A stretch of DNA of 64,000 nt, taken from Acidihalobacter ferrooxydans. Lineage in GTDB: Bacteria; Pseudomonadota; Gammaproteobacteria; DSM-5130; Acidihalobacteraceae. The stretch covers positions 1,757,486-1,821,485 of the forward strand of contig NZ_CP019434.1 in NCBI RefSeq assembly GCF_001975725.1, written 5' to 3'. A program made the translations under genes and the position numbers. Positions 22,068 through 29,688 of the stretch are shown here, in pieces. The first letter of the stretch is position 1; every line of letters begins with the position of its first letter. The notes under the pieces were generated by a model. The model saw only the letters and a list, made by a program, of their open reading frames with translations, had not been told where the DNA came from and ran no database searches.

Positions 22068-22387
22068 TGGATATCTCCTGCAGATTGAACCAACCGCAGC
22101 AGACCGGGCGCGACGTTCCACTGATGGCCGTCATCGGTGGCGACGCTGATGGTCTTTTTGTTGAGGCGCAGCACCATCCCTTCCAGCATCCGGCCGTCCG
22201 GGGCCTGAAAACCGACCCTGTCGCCCTTGGTGAAGCGGGTCATCAGCGTGGTGGCGCGGGCCTGGGAGATGAGCTTGAGCCGTTCGACGATCAGCTGGTT
22301 GAGAAAGAGCAGATCCTCCTCATTCAGCCGCTTGATCGCTTCCGTGGCGGAGACGCGGTCGACAATCCTGATGCTGCCGGGTTTCAT
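22058..22387 (-). CDS. hypothetical protein with SH3/KOW-like C-terminal domain
   Basis: A 109-residue protein. The N-terminal half is helical (LNEEDLLFLNQLIVERLKLI). The C-terminal half (FTKGDRVGFQAPDGRMLEG) looks like a small SH3 or KOW beta-barrel of the kind that binds nucleic acid or ribosomes. It overlaps hepT at its start (ATGA) and the XRE gene at its end, forming one operon. No catalytic residues were recognised. Confidence 0.6.
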   Translation of the reverse strand: MKPGSIRIVDRVSATEAIKRLNEEDLLFLNQLIVERLKLISQARATTLMTRFTKGDRVGFQAPDGRMLEGMVLRLNKKTISVATDDGHQWNVAPGLLRLVQSAGDIQWP

Positions 22388-22745
22388 GGCTGTGACTCGT
22401 TTTTCAGCGCCCTGAGCAGCGGCAGCAGTTCAGGCACATCCTCCCGGATGATGCTCCACAGGGTGTCCTCGTCGATACCGAGGTAGCCATGAATCAGGCG
22501 GTTGCGGGTGGCGATGATCATTCGCCAGGGGATTTCGAGATGAGCGGCACGGACTTCGTCAGGGATATGTGTGGCGGCTTCGCCGATCAGCTCCAGGTTG
22601 CGCAGGGTGGCATCGTAATTCAGGCCGCTGGCCAGGAAACCTGTCTGGTCAAGCCCGCACCGTCGGTGTAAGCAAGCACCTTCCCGGCAAAATCAATCAT
22701 GTCGTCGAGATAGAAGCGCCATTCACGCTGGCTGGTATCAGACAT
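22384..22745 (-). pseudogene. hepT: HepT toxin (HEPN ribonuclease family), frameshifted
   Basis: The first frame reads MSDTSQREWRFYLDDMIDFA and continues to YTDGAGL, then hits a stop. The rest of HepT is in another frame: TGFLASGLNYDATLRNLELI, then IATRNRLIHGYLG with the RNxxxH ribonuclease motif, ending ALKNESQP at 22384. A two-base deletion or one-base insertion near 22665-22675 would restore about 120 residues. It overlaps mntA by eight bases and the following gene by four. If the lesion is real, the toxin is dead while its antitoxin persists. Confidence 0.75.
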
Positions 22746-23028
22746 AGACCCGCTCCTGTTCAATGTAGGGGCGCAACTCCGGCCGCAACGCCTTTTCGGT
22801 GACCAGATCAACCGGACAGCCGAACAGGTCCTCCAGGTAGAACTGCACGCCGAAGTAACGCTTGGAGGTGGCCGGACCGTCGAAGGCGACCAGCACATCG
22901 ACATCGCTGCCGCTGGTTGCCGTATCGCGAGCGGTGGAGCCGAACAGGGCCAGCCGGGTCACGCCGAAACGAGCCTGCAACTCCGGCTTGCTGCTGGTCA
23001 GCAACTCCAGTGCACGTTGTCTGTTCAT
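22738..23028 (-). CDS. mntA: MntA-type nucleotidyltransferase antitoxin
   Basis: A 96-residue minimal nucleotidyltransferase. GSTARDTATSGSDVD carries the GS-x10-D-x-D catalytic signature, starting near residue 30. In characterised HepT-MntA pairs this protein adds AMP groups to the HepT ribonuclease and silences it. It is the first gene of its operon and overlaps hepT by eight bases. The active-site residues are intact. Confidence 0.85.
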   Translation of the reverse strand: MNRQRALELLTSSKPELQARFGVTRLALFGSTARDTATSGSDVDVLVAFDGPATSKRYFGVQFYLEDLFGCPVDLVTEKALRPELRPYIEQERVYV

Positions 23029-23767
23029 CGCTCAGCCTCTAAACAACGGGTTTATCTACATGGCCTTGTGCGTCCGAAACCGCCAGGCGCACGTAGATCA
23101 TCAAAAACCGGTCGACGATATAACACGTGCTATGCGTCGTGTAACTCAAATCTTGAGGGAGTTCCGACAGATTTGAAACCAATCCGGTAGGTCAGACTCA
23201 ACGACCTGTTTGACGGAATTATAAAGAGCATCGACCACTTTCCGACGAAATCGCCGAGCATCGCTTGCAGGACAAAATGCAGGACACCGGACGAGGCCCG
23301 GAGAATGGGGGGTGATAATGCGGGAAATGATGGGGTGAAAGAGAAGCGAGATGTGACAGATCTGTGCCCGGCTAGCCGTGACATCCCTGCGGGACTCGCC
23401 TATAAGCTCGCGCTTCGTTAGATCGCAGGCCTCGCAAGCCGTAGTCCCCGGAAGGGACTGATCGCGGCGGCATCGTCGATATCCTGAAAGCGATGTAAGT
23501 TTCTGATAATAAAAAACCCGTCAACCAACCGGGTGGTTAGTGGACGGGTTTGTCTTTTCTGATTGGTGGTGGGGTGGTACCCCGCATCAAACGACTATTG
23601 AAAGTACGCGATACCGGCGTTCTGGCAAGTTGCGAAGCCCTGCGTACCAGTGCGAAAAGCGGGGGTTGACAGGCGAATCTGCGGACATTCAAGCAGGTTT
23701 TTCGCGCTGATTGGTCGCCGGAAATGGCCCTCAACCTCGTCTGCTTTTCAGGGCCAGTTCAATTCCC
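23029..23767. other. gene-free stretch between mntA and the Fic region
   Basis: About 740 bases without a supportable gene. Short frames on both strands show no family character or ribosome binding site. The only clear structure is the hairpin at 23514-23551. The sequence looks like scar DNA left by island turnover. Confidence 0.5.
23514..23551. terminator. bidirectional intrinsic terminator
   Basis: ACCCGTC and GACGGGT form the outer stem, AACCA and TGGTT an inner stem, with an A run before and a T-rich run (gtttgtctttt) after, so it could work on either strand. No gene ends directly at it; it may insulate the Fic region. Confidence 0.55.
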
Positions 23768-23792
23768 GAACGCGGAATCGAACCCGCGTCCG
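23768..23792 (-). repeat. direct repeat, left copy (tmRNA/tRNA-like T-arm)
   Basis: A 25-base segment matching 26584-26608 at 23 positions in the same orientation. On the minus strand it contains GGACGCGGGTTCGATTCC, like the T-arm end of tmRNA or tRNA, a common integrase target. It begins just past the Fic stop codon. No full RNA gene is present. Confidence 0.5.
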
Positions 23793-23798
23793 TCATCC

Positions 23799-24848
23799 TC
23801 AGCGCAGGGCGTACCAGACGCCACGGCCGCTGCCATGCTGGTTCAGCGTGCCGCGCTCCACCAACGCACGGAAATGCTGCTTGAGCGTGTTGCGGCTGGC
23901 CCCGGTCAGCTTGATGGCCTCGCCGATGGTGACGCGGCCGTGCTCGCGGGCAAACTCGACGATCTGTAGCTGCAGTTCCGGCATGGCCGCCAGTACGATC
24001 TTCTCGCGCTCGACCTTCTTCTCCAGCCGCCTAACCTGCTCGGCCAGGGAGCGCAGGAAGAACACCAGCCACGGCTGCCAGTTCGGTGCATCGGTGCGGA
24101 TCGTGCCCTGCGTCTGGCGCAGCGCCAGGTAGTAGGCTTCCTTGCTCTGCTCGATCACGCTCTCCAGCGAGCTGTAAGGCACATAGGCGTACCCGGCCTG
24201 CAGCAGCAGGAGTGTGGTCAGCACGCGAGAGAGCCGCCCGTTGCCGTCCTGGAAAGGGTGAATCTCCAGGAACACGACGACGCACAGGGCGATGATCAAT
24301 AGCGGATGCAGCCTGGCCGTCTCGCGCTCCTGGTTCACCCATGCCACCAGCTCCGTCATCAGGCGAGGCGTGTCGAAGGGTGAGGCGGTCTGGAACACGA
24401 TGCCAATCTGCGCGCCGGTCTCGTCGAAGGCGGCGACGCTGTTCGAGTTGGTCTTGTAGTTGCCGCGATGCCAGGTGTCCTTCTCGCTGTAGCGCAGCAG
24501 GATCTGGTGCAGCTGCTTGATATGGTTCTCGGTGAAGGGGATGTCCTGCCAGGACGCGAACACCAGGTCCATCAGCTCGGCATAGCCGGCCACTTCCTGC
24601 TCGTCACGGGTCGCGAAGGATTTGATCTCCAGGTTCGACAGCAGCTGCTCCACTTCCCGGTCGGACAGCTTGCTGCCCTCGATGCGGGTCGATGAGCCGA
24701 TGCTCTCGATGGTGGCCACGCGGCGCAGGGCCGACAGCCGGTCGGGCGCGAGCGTGCCCAAGGCGCGCCAGGCGCCCTTGAACTCGTCGATCCTGGCAAT
24801 GAGGCTCAGGATCTCCGGGGTGATCTGGAGGGTGTCGGTTTTCAGCAT
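23799..24848 (-). CDS. Fic family protein (AMP transferase)
   Basis: A 349-residue Fic protein. The catalytic motif HPFQDGNGRLSR (197-208) is complete. An inhibitory-helix signature, SSTRIEG (52-58), lies N-terminal to it, as in self-inhibited class II Fic enzymes. A winged-helix segment (VTIGEAIKLTGASRNTLKQH) closes the protein. Such enzymes transfer AMP to target proteins and are often self-regulated. Two perfect 17-base repeats lie just upstream and may be its own operators. Confidence 0.92.
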   Translation of the reverse strand: MLKTDTLQITPEILSLIARIDEFKGAWRALGTLAPDRLSALRRVATIESIGSSTRIEGSKLSDREVEQLLSNLEIKSFATRDEQEVAGYAELMDLVFASWQDIPFTENHIKQLHQILLRYSEKDTWHRGNYKTNSNSVAAFDETGAQIGIVFQTASPFDTPRLMTELVAWVNQERETARLHPLLIIALCVVVFLEIHPFQDGNGRLSRVLTTLLLLQAGYAYVPYSSLESVIEQSKEAYYLALRQTQGTIRTDAPNWQPWLVFFLRSLAEQVRRLEKKVEREKIVLAAMPELQLQIVEFAREHGRVTIGEAIKLTGASRNTLKQHFRALVERGTLNQHGSGRGVWYALR

Positions 24849-24859
24849 GAACCAATACT

Positions 24860-24915
24860 ACACCCATTTACACCCATTTTCGAGGCACATCCATTAAGAC
24901 ACCCATTTACACCCA
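24860..24915 (-). promoter_or_regulatory. tandem operator-like repeats upstream of fic
   Basis: ACACCCATTTACACCCA occurs perfectly at 24860-24876 and 24899-24915, 39 bases start to start, and each copy contains two ACACCCA units. They begin 12 bases upstream of the Fic start. The winged-helix domain of the Fic protein is an obvious candidate binder. Confidence 0.55.
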
Positions 24916-24986
24916 ATTGGCGCAGTGCGGCGAACGCATGGCCAAACTGCGCCAGCTCTCTCTTTGGGGGGGCGTGAAGGGTGGGG

Positions 24987-25327
24987 TTACTCGTACCCCA
25001 TCTTGAGCTCTTGGGCCTGGGCAACCAGTTCGTCCAATGCTTGAAGCCGAGCCTTATGGGAATGACGATCCAGAGCAGCGCCTGATGCAGCGGGTGGATG
25101 CTCGGGTTGCCCAGATGGAAACCCGCTCACTTTGAGTTCGCCGCCAAGAGCATCGACGACCCGCAGCACATGCTAAGCCGGAGCGTGGGCTTGCCCGCTT
25201 CCAACTCGACGATGAACCGCAGCCCCACGCCAGCGGCTAGAGCCACCTCCGCTTGGGTGAGGCCAAGATGTTTCCGAGCGGCCCGAACGGCGTGCCCAAG
25301 GCTTTGTGTCGTCGTGATGCCAATCAT
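24987..25327 (-). pseudogene. HipB-like XRE regulator, frameshifted
   Basis: From ATG 25327 the frame reads MIGITTTQSLGHAVRAARKH, then LGLTQAEVALAAGVGLRFIVE, a complete XRE helix-turn-helix of HipB type. After EAGKPTLRL it shifts; the missing end (LRVVDALGGELKVSGFPSG) continues in another frame to 24987. Adding one base near 25172-25173 gives RLSHVLRVVDALGG and repairs it. No hipA kinase gene follows; the Fic gene sits there instead. As it stands the protein would stop soon after the HTH. Confidence 0.75.
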
Positions 25328-25350
25328 GTGGGGGCTCTTTGAAGGAGATG

Positions 25351-25414
25351 TTCCCGATCGGTAAAGTTTCACTCGTCTGGCCCAGATCAGCAACAAAATA
25401 ATCCCGATCGGGAA
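25351..25414. promoter_or_regulatory. paired operators TCCCGATCGGGA
   Basis: ATCCCGATCGGGAA at 25401-25414 is a near-perfect palindrome, and TTCCCGATCGGTAA at 25351-25364 is a close second copy 50 bases away. They lie in the divergent region between the HipB-like and AlpA-like genes. Both are probably bound by the HipB-like protein. Confidence 0.5.
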
Positions 25415-25427
25415 TGCGAAAATCGCG

Positions 25428-25458
25428 CTGCGGAGAATACGCGGCCTATTCTCCGCAG
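25428..25458. promoter_or_regulatory. perfect 12-bp inverted repeat
   Basis: CTGCGGAGAATA and TATTCTCCGCAG flank a seven-base loop. No T run follows, so an operator or a structured 5' leader of the AlpA-like gene is more likely than a terminator. Confidence 0.45.
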
Positions 25459-25555
25459 AAAGTGCGGCGAATAGATACCGCCGCGATACCGCTTGGCTCG
25501 TCGGCCGAACAGCGCCTTCATGGACTCCTGCCAACTCATTCGGAAGGAGACCAAG

Positions 25556-25771
25556 ATGGACGTCGTACACCTCAATCAAAAACAACTTGCCGCCCGCTGG
25601 AACATCAGCGAGGCCACCCTGGAGCGCTGGCGCAGCGTCGGGATCGGACCAAAATTCCTGAAGCTCTGTGGCCGGGTGGCTTACCGCCAGGTCGACATCG
25701 AAGCCTACGAGGAGTCGTGCTTGCAGATTTCAACCAGCCAGTCGGTCGCGGCGCATGCCCAGTCCAGCTGA
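25556..25771 (+). CDS. AlpA/excisionase-type helix-turn-helix protein
   Basis: A 71-residue MerR-like DNA-binding protein: QKQLAARWNISEATLERWRS, then GPKFLKLCGRVAYRQVDIEA, the pattern of AlpA or excisionase-like regulators. ATG 25556 follows a strong GGAAGGAG site. It overlaps the next gene by 17 bases. Such proteins control excision or gene expression of islands, which suits its place between two direct repeats. Confidence 0.75.
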   Translation: MDVVHLNQKQLAARWNISEATLERWRSVGIGPKFLKLCGRVAYRQVDIEAYEESCLQISTSQSVAAHAQSS

Positions 25772-26372
25772 ATACGTCAGCCAATGGCTCGACGCACAGG
25801 CGGAGGGTGCTTTGATCAGAAGTCTGGATCTGCGGTGCATGGTCAGTCGCAATCAGGCTTCGCGGGAGCTGGCTCGCTTGGCAAGGCGCGGACGGTTGAT
25901 GCGCGTGGCGCGCGGCCTGTACGTCACCGTGACAGCCAGCCGTTTCGGCCCGGTCCCGCCTCCGGTCGACAAGATGATCCAATCGCTCGCGGACATCACT
26001 GGACACGCCATCGTCCGTCACGGTACGGCAGCGGCCAATGCACTGGGGCTGACCACGCAGGTCCCTGTCCGACAGATCTATTTGACCGACGGCCGTGCGA
26101 GGACCCTCAATCTCGGCAAGCAAGTCATTGAGATCCGCCGTGTGCCCAAGTGGATGCTGGTACTGGGCGACAGTCTCGCCGGCGATATCGTCAGAGCCCT
26201 TGAATGGCTCGGCCCGGACCTCGCTGAACACGCGGTCGGCAAGTTGGCCGGGCGTATCGGGCAGGATCACTGGAACACCGTGCTCGAAATCCGAACGCAC
26301 CTGCCGCCGTGGATGTTGGCGGCAATCCAGAAGGGCGTTCCCACATCGGCGCTTGTTCCGATTCGTCGGTAG
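25755..26372 (+). CDS. AbiEi/DUF6088-type antitoxin-like regulator, orphan
   Basis: A 205-residue protein. The N-terminal winged-helix region (GALIRSLDLRCMVSRNQASR, then GRLMRVARGLYV) and the C-terminal domain match DUF6088 proteins of the type IV AbiEi antitoxin group. AbiEi normally precedes an AbiEii nucleotidyltransferase toxin, but the 374 bases downstream contain no gene, so the partner is lost or elsewhere. ATG 25755 lies inside the end of the AlpA-like gene. Confidence 0.72.
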   Translation: MPSPAEYVSQWLDAQAEGALIRSLDLRCMVSRNQASRELARLARRGRLMRVARGLYVTVTASRFGPVPPPVDKMIQSLADITGHAIVRHGTAAANALGLTTQVPVRQIYLTDGRARTLNLGKQVIEIRRVPKWMLVLGDSLAGDIVRALEWLGPDLAEHAVGKLAGRIGQDHWNTVLEIRTHLPPWMLAAIQKGVPTSALVPIRR

Positions 26373-26746
26373 ATATCGACAATTACCGACGTTTTGCAAC
26401 GTGGCGGCACAGGAGGCCGTCTGTGCGAGCCAGATTTCCGGCCCATTGAACGTCCGCAGTCCGCAAGCGCGGACCGATCGAGCAGTTTGCTGAAAATCAA
26501 CGGCCTGGCATCGGGCCGTGCGGGCTGGTGAGGGTTCCTGCGGGTTCGTGCGGAAAGATTCGAACTCCTGCAGGGTCTCGGTGGAACACGGAACCGAACC
26601 CGCGTCCGCACTCCGATCCAGATATTAACGCATGACCCCTGAGTCCGTCGATTCGACGATTTGGCCGTAATCCAACGACAACAAAGGCGTCGGCTTGCCT
26701 GACACCTTCTGGTCCGATTCATGGAATTGAACGCGTCCACAAAAAG
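26373..26746. other. gene-free stretch with right direct repeat
   Basis: No supportable gene. The segment holds the right copy of the 25-base repeat and several GC-rich direct words (cgggttcgtgcgg, ggtgagggttcctgcggg). It may be a recombination scar at the end of the Fic-to-AbiEi unit. Confidence 0.45.
26584..26608 (-). repeat. direct repeat, right copy (tmRNA/tRNA-like T-arm)
   Basis: Same orientation as 23768-23792, two mismatches in 25 bases. On the minus strand it reads GGACGCGGGTTCGGTTCC. Together the copies bracket 2.8 kb containing the fic, hipB-like, alpA-like and abiEi-like genes. Confidence 0.5.
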
Positions 26747-28076
26747 TCAGGTTTTGCCCATTCCTTTAAGGATGTTAGATAGGAGCAAGGTTCGTTTTTC
26801 AACGAAGGTTCGGAACGACGCAAAATCAAGTGGCGCGTCCGTTGGGATCAGTAGTCCATCAAGGCTGAGTCCCTCTTGCTCCTTGAACCAATCAGCGAAT
26901 GGCCGGTCTTGTTTTGATTTGTTTCTGGACTCGTCTAGGAGGTGGAGGTTGACGATGCTGTTCCAGTTCTCCCGATTTTGAAAAAACTCCATCGCATCCT
27001 GCTTCCCTTTCAGGAATTCGTATTGAGCAATTTTTTCGGGCCCGAAGGATGCCGCAGGATGGATATGGTCTTTCTGTAGTGCCCGCGTGTAGTCAAGATC
27101 CGGCATCAGCAGAGCCAAGATCGAGAAGCAGGACGCATCATCTTTCTGGGTTTTGAGCAATCGACTGATGAAGTCATCATCGAAAAGCAGATCCTTGCTG
27201 TGCCCCCGGTAATCTTCGATGATCTTCGTCAGCGGGAACGAATCTGCCGAAATGTTGGCTTTGATGATCTTGCGCAAGTTTGTCAGCAGTGCATCACCTT
27301 GGCCGCCGAAAACGCCCTTGAGCAGCGACATGTGCAACCACTGCCGGATCAGTTTCCGATCTTGAATGTGAAATGCCTGCTTGTTGATGCTTGAGAACGC
27401 CCCCTTCTTGCCAGCGGAGGCGTCGCGCCCCTTGTGATACAGGTAGTAGGCAATTGGAATGACTGCATTTTTTGCGCGTAAAGATGCGTCGTTGAGACCA
27501 AATGACCGGATCAGTCGAAACGTCTCCAAGATGCAGGCACTGATTTCATCCCATTCACTCTCAATTCTTGCCACCTGCGCACCGGCGAAGTTTTCGACCT
27601 TGAAGCGGATGTCGGCATCTGTCAAAGCCAGCGCCGCCTTCAATATCCAGTCACGATCAATTGAGAACTCCATGTCAGAGCCAAACCGGACCTTGTCCAC
27701 CAGATCGTCGATCTGCTGACGCGCATCCTTTTTCCAGTTCGCGATGGCAATCGACATCAGCAAATCGGAGAATGACAGAGGCGTGCCTCCGTGGTTGGTA
27801 CGAATGAAGATATCCAGAACGTGGTCGATTTTCTGACTTGTCTCGTTGTAGTAATGAATCAGGGTGTCGCGCCGAACGGCGAAATAGAGCCGCGTCAGTG
27901 TTTTTCTGGCATATGCGTTCGACGACATGCCAACCTTTTCCAAGTGGGCCATGACTACGTCCAGTACCTGATCTGCCGTCTCCGCCTCTTCGAGATCCAG
28001 CACGTCACCGACAAGAAACCAGCATTTCCCGTCGGTGGCTTTCTCACGCTCTTGTTTAGTCAGGAATGAGAACGGC
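26747..28076 (-). pseudogene. DUF262 nuclease, C-terminal part, cut off by IS30
   Basis: The C-terminal portion, about 440 residues, of a DUF262/DUF1524-type protein. It resumes at PFSFLTKQEREKATDGKCWF and includes a helical core and an HNH-like end (KDHIHPAASFG, then NLHLLDESRNKSKQ and FADWF). The N-terminal half lies at 29148-29636 across the insertion element. Joining the halves with one copy of the target duplication restores the frame (EFGGPFSFLTKQE). The family includes GmrSD-like modification-dependent restriction enzymes. As written, this part has no start of its own. Confidence 0.85.
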
Positions 28077-28078
28077 CC

Positions 28079-29145
28079 GCTCAAGAATGAAGTGCAACAC
28101 CTTTGGTCCAAAGGGATTGGAGGTGGAAGATGGGCAGCAGGTACAAACAGTTGAGCATGGATGAGAGGAACCGGTTGCAGAGGGGCTTGAACCAAGGGAT
28201 GAGTCTGCGCGCGTTGGCGCGAGCGTTAGGCCGTCACGTCAGCACCCTGAGCCGGGAGTGCCGCCGAGGGTGGATCGGCAGTAGCTATGATGCGGTCCAG
28301 GGACGGGAGGCGGTGCGGATCAGGAGACGGCGGGGCACACGCAAGCTGCTTGCAGGGAGCCCTCTGGCCGACCTTGTAGCGTGGCAGATAATCCAGCACG
28401 CTTGGTCACCCGAGCAGATTGCCGGAAGGTTGCGTATGGAGCACCCGGAAGAGGCCCGCCAGCGGGTTTCCCACGAGACGATCTATCAGTTCATCTACGC
28501 GCACCCGGCGGGTGCGCTCAAGAAGCTCCTGGTGGAGTCCTTGCGCCAAGGCCACCAGAAGCGCCGTCCCCGTCGCCGGGGCCAGGACCGCCGCGGTAGC
28601 CTGCGAAACATGCGCTTTATCCGTGAGCGGCCAGAAGAAGCGCAGGCTCGGGAGATTCCCGGTCACTGGGAGGCAGACCTCATCAAAGGGGCCTACAATG
28701 GGAGTGCCATTGGCACCCTGGTGGACCGCAGCACCCGGTTCACCCTCCTGGCCAGAGTGGACGACTCCTCGGCAGAGGCGGTGCTGGACGGTTTCACAAG
28801 ACGCCTACGCACGCTGCCCAAGGCGCTGCGAAAGACCCTGACCTACGACCAGGGCAAGGAGATGGCGCGGCACGAAGAACTGGAGAAGCGAACTCACCTG
28901 CGGGTGTATTTTGCCGACCCGCATAGCCCCTGGCAGCGACCGACCAATGAAAATACCCATGGCCTGCTGCGCCAGTACTTCCCGAAGGGTACGGACTTGT
29001 CGCTCTACTCTCAGCAGTACTTGACCAAGGTGGCAGAGGAACTCAATAATCGACCCAGAAAAACTCTGGGATTTCGCACGCCTGCCGAAGTGATGGCAGA
29101 GAAAATCAGCGCGTTAAACCGCAGTGTTGCGCTTCAAAATTGAAA
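28079..29145 (+). mobile_element. IS30-family insertion sequence
   Basis: About 1067 bp with one transposase gene. The ends are imperfect inverted repeats sharing TCAA-N3-TGAAG-N-GCAACAC. The flanks allow a target duplication of two bases (CC at 28077-28078 and 29146-29147 on the plus strand) or up to four, depending on where the tips are drawn. Size, transposase and short duplication fit IS30. It disrupts the DUF262 gene. Confidence 0.88.
28130..29143 (+). CDS. IS30 family transposase
   Basis: A 337-residue transposase. The N-terminal HTH (MSLRALARALGRHVSTLSRE) binds the element ends. The catalytic core has the DDE order: HWEADLIKG, TYDQGKEMARHEEL and RPTNENTHGLLRQYFPKG. ATG 28130 has GGAGG upstream; an in-frame ATG at 28103 lies nearer the repeat and is less likely. 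The gene is full length, so the element may be active. Confidence 0.93.
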   Translation: MGSRYKQLSMDERNRLQRGLNQGMSLRALARALGRHVSTLSRECRRGWIGSSYDAVQGREAVRIRRRRGTRKLLAGSPLADLVAWQIIQHAWSPEQIAGRLRMEHPEEARQRVSHETIYQFIYAHPAGALKKLLVESLRQGHQKRRPRRRGQDRRGSLRNMRFIRERPEEAQAREIPGHWEADLIKGAYNGSAIGTLVDRSTRFTLLARVDDSSAEAVLDGFTRRLRTLPKALRKTLTYDQGKEMARHEELEKRTHLRVYFADPHSPWQRPTNENTHGLLRQYFPKGTDLSLYSQQYLTKVAEELNNRPRKTLGFRTPAEVMAEKISALNRSVALQN

Positions 29146-29147
29146 CC

Positions 29148-29636
29148 GCCGAACTCATAAGACATCATCTCCTCGTTGTGCTCTTCGTCCAAGGGCGCAG
29201 CGATATTCAGATAGAGCCGTCTCGGGGGCAAAATGGAATCGTCTTGAGTCTTTGGCCACCACTTACGCGGTAACCTGTACGCGTAGGTTCCTTTCAGGCC
29301 GATGTATAGCGAGGTAAGTCGCTGTTGGCCATCGATGACGGCCTGGAAGTTTCCATGCCCCTTGGTATCGAAGTCAGGATTGTTCTCGCCGAAACGTTCA
29401 CAGTATTTTTCAAGGAACTGGTAGAAACGGAAGTTGCTCTTGACCTCCGCATCTGTCACCTCCCAGAACATGAAGGTGTTGATGGGATAGCCGCGCATGA
29501 TTGAATCGAACAGTACTTCGATCTGGGATGTGCTCCATGTGAACTTCCGCTGTATCGAGGGCAGGAGATACCGGCGCGAAACAATATTCTGGATTGCCTT
29601 GCCGATAGAAATGGCCTTTTCGTATTCTCCTGACAT
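29148..29636 (-). pseudogene. DUF262 nuclease, N-terminal part, cut off by IS30
   Basis: The first ~163 residues of the DUF262 protein: MSGEYEKAISIGKAIQNIVS, RRYLLPSIQRKFTWSTSQIE, and the ParB/DUF262 signature VIDGQQRLTSLYIGLKG. The genuine sequence ends at MMSYEFGG, after which the frame runs a few codons into the insertion element. It is the last gene of the methyltransferase operon, 52 nt after the preceding stop. Confidence 0.85.
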
Positions 29637-29688
29637 TCAATAGTCCTTGTTGGTCAGATCGCTGAAGTAAAGCTGTTCATTACACTGC

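Noticed and set aside
23130-23384. Possible 84-residue minus-strand gene
   Set aside because: No ribosome binding site or family resemblance; lies in scar-like DNA.
23768-23800. tmRNA or tRNA gene
   Set aside because: Only a T-arm-like piece is present; no acceptor stem, anticodon arm or CCA end can be built.
26267-26740. Possible 157-residue minus-strand gene opposite the AbiEi end
   Set aside because: Arg/Ser-rich shadow crossing the direct repeat.
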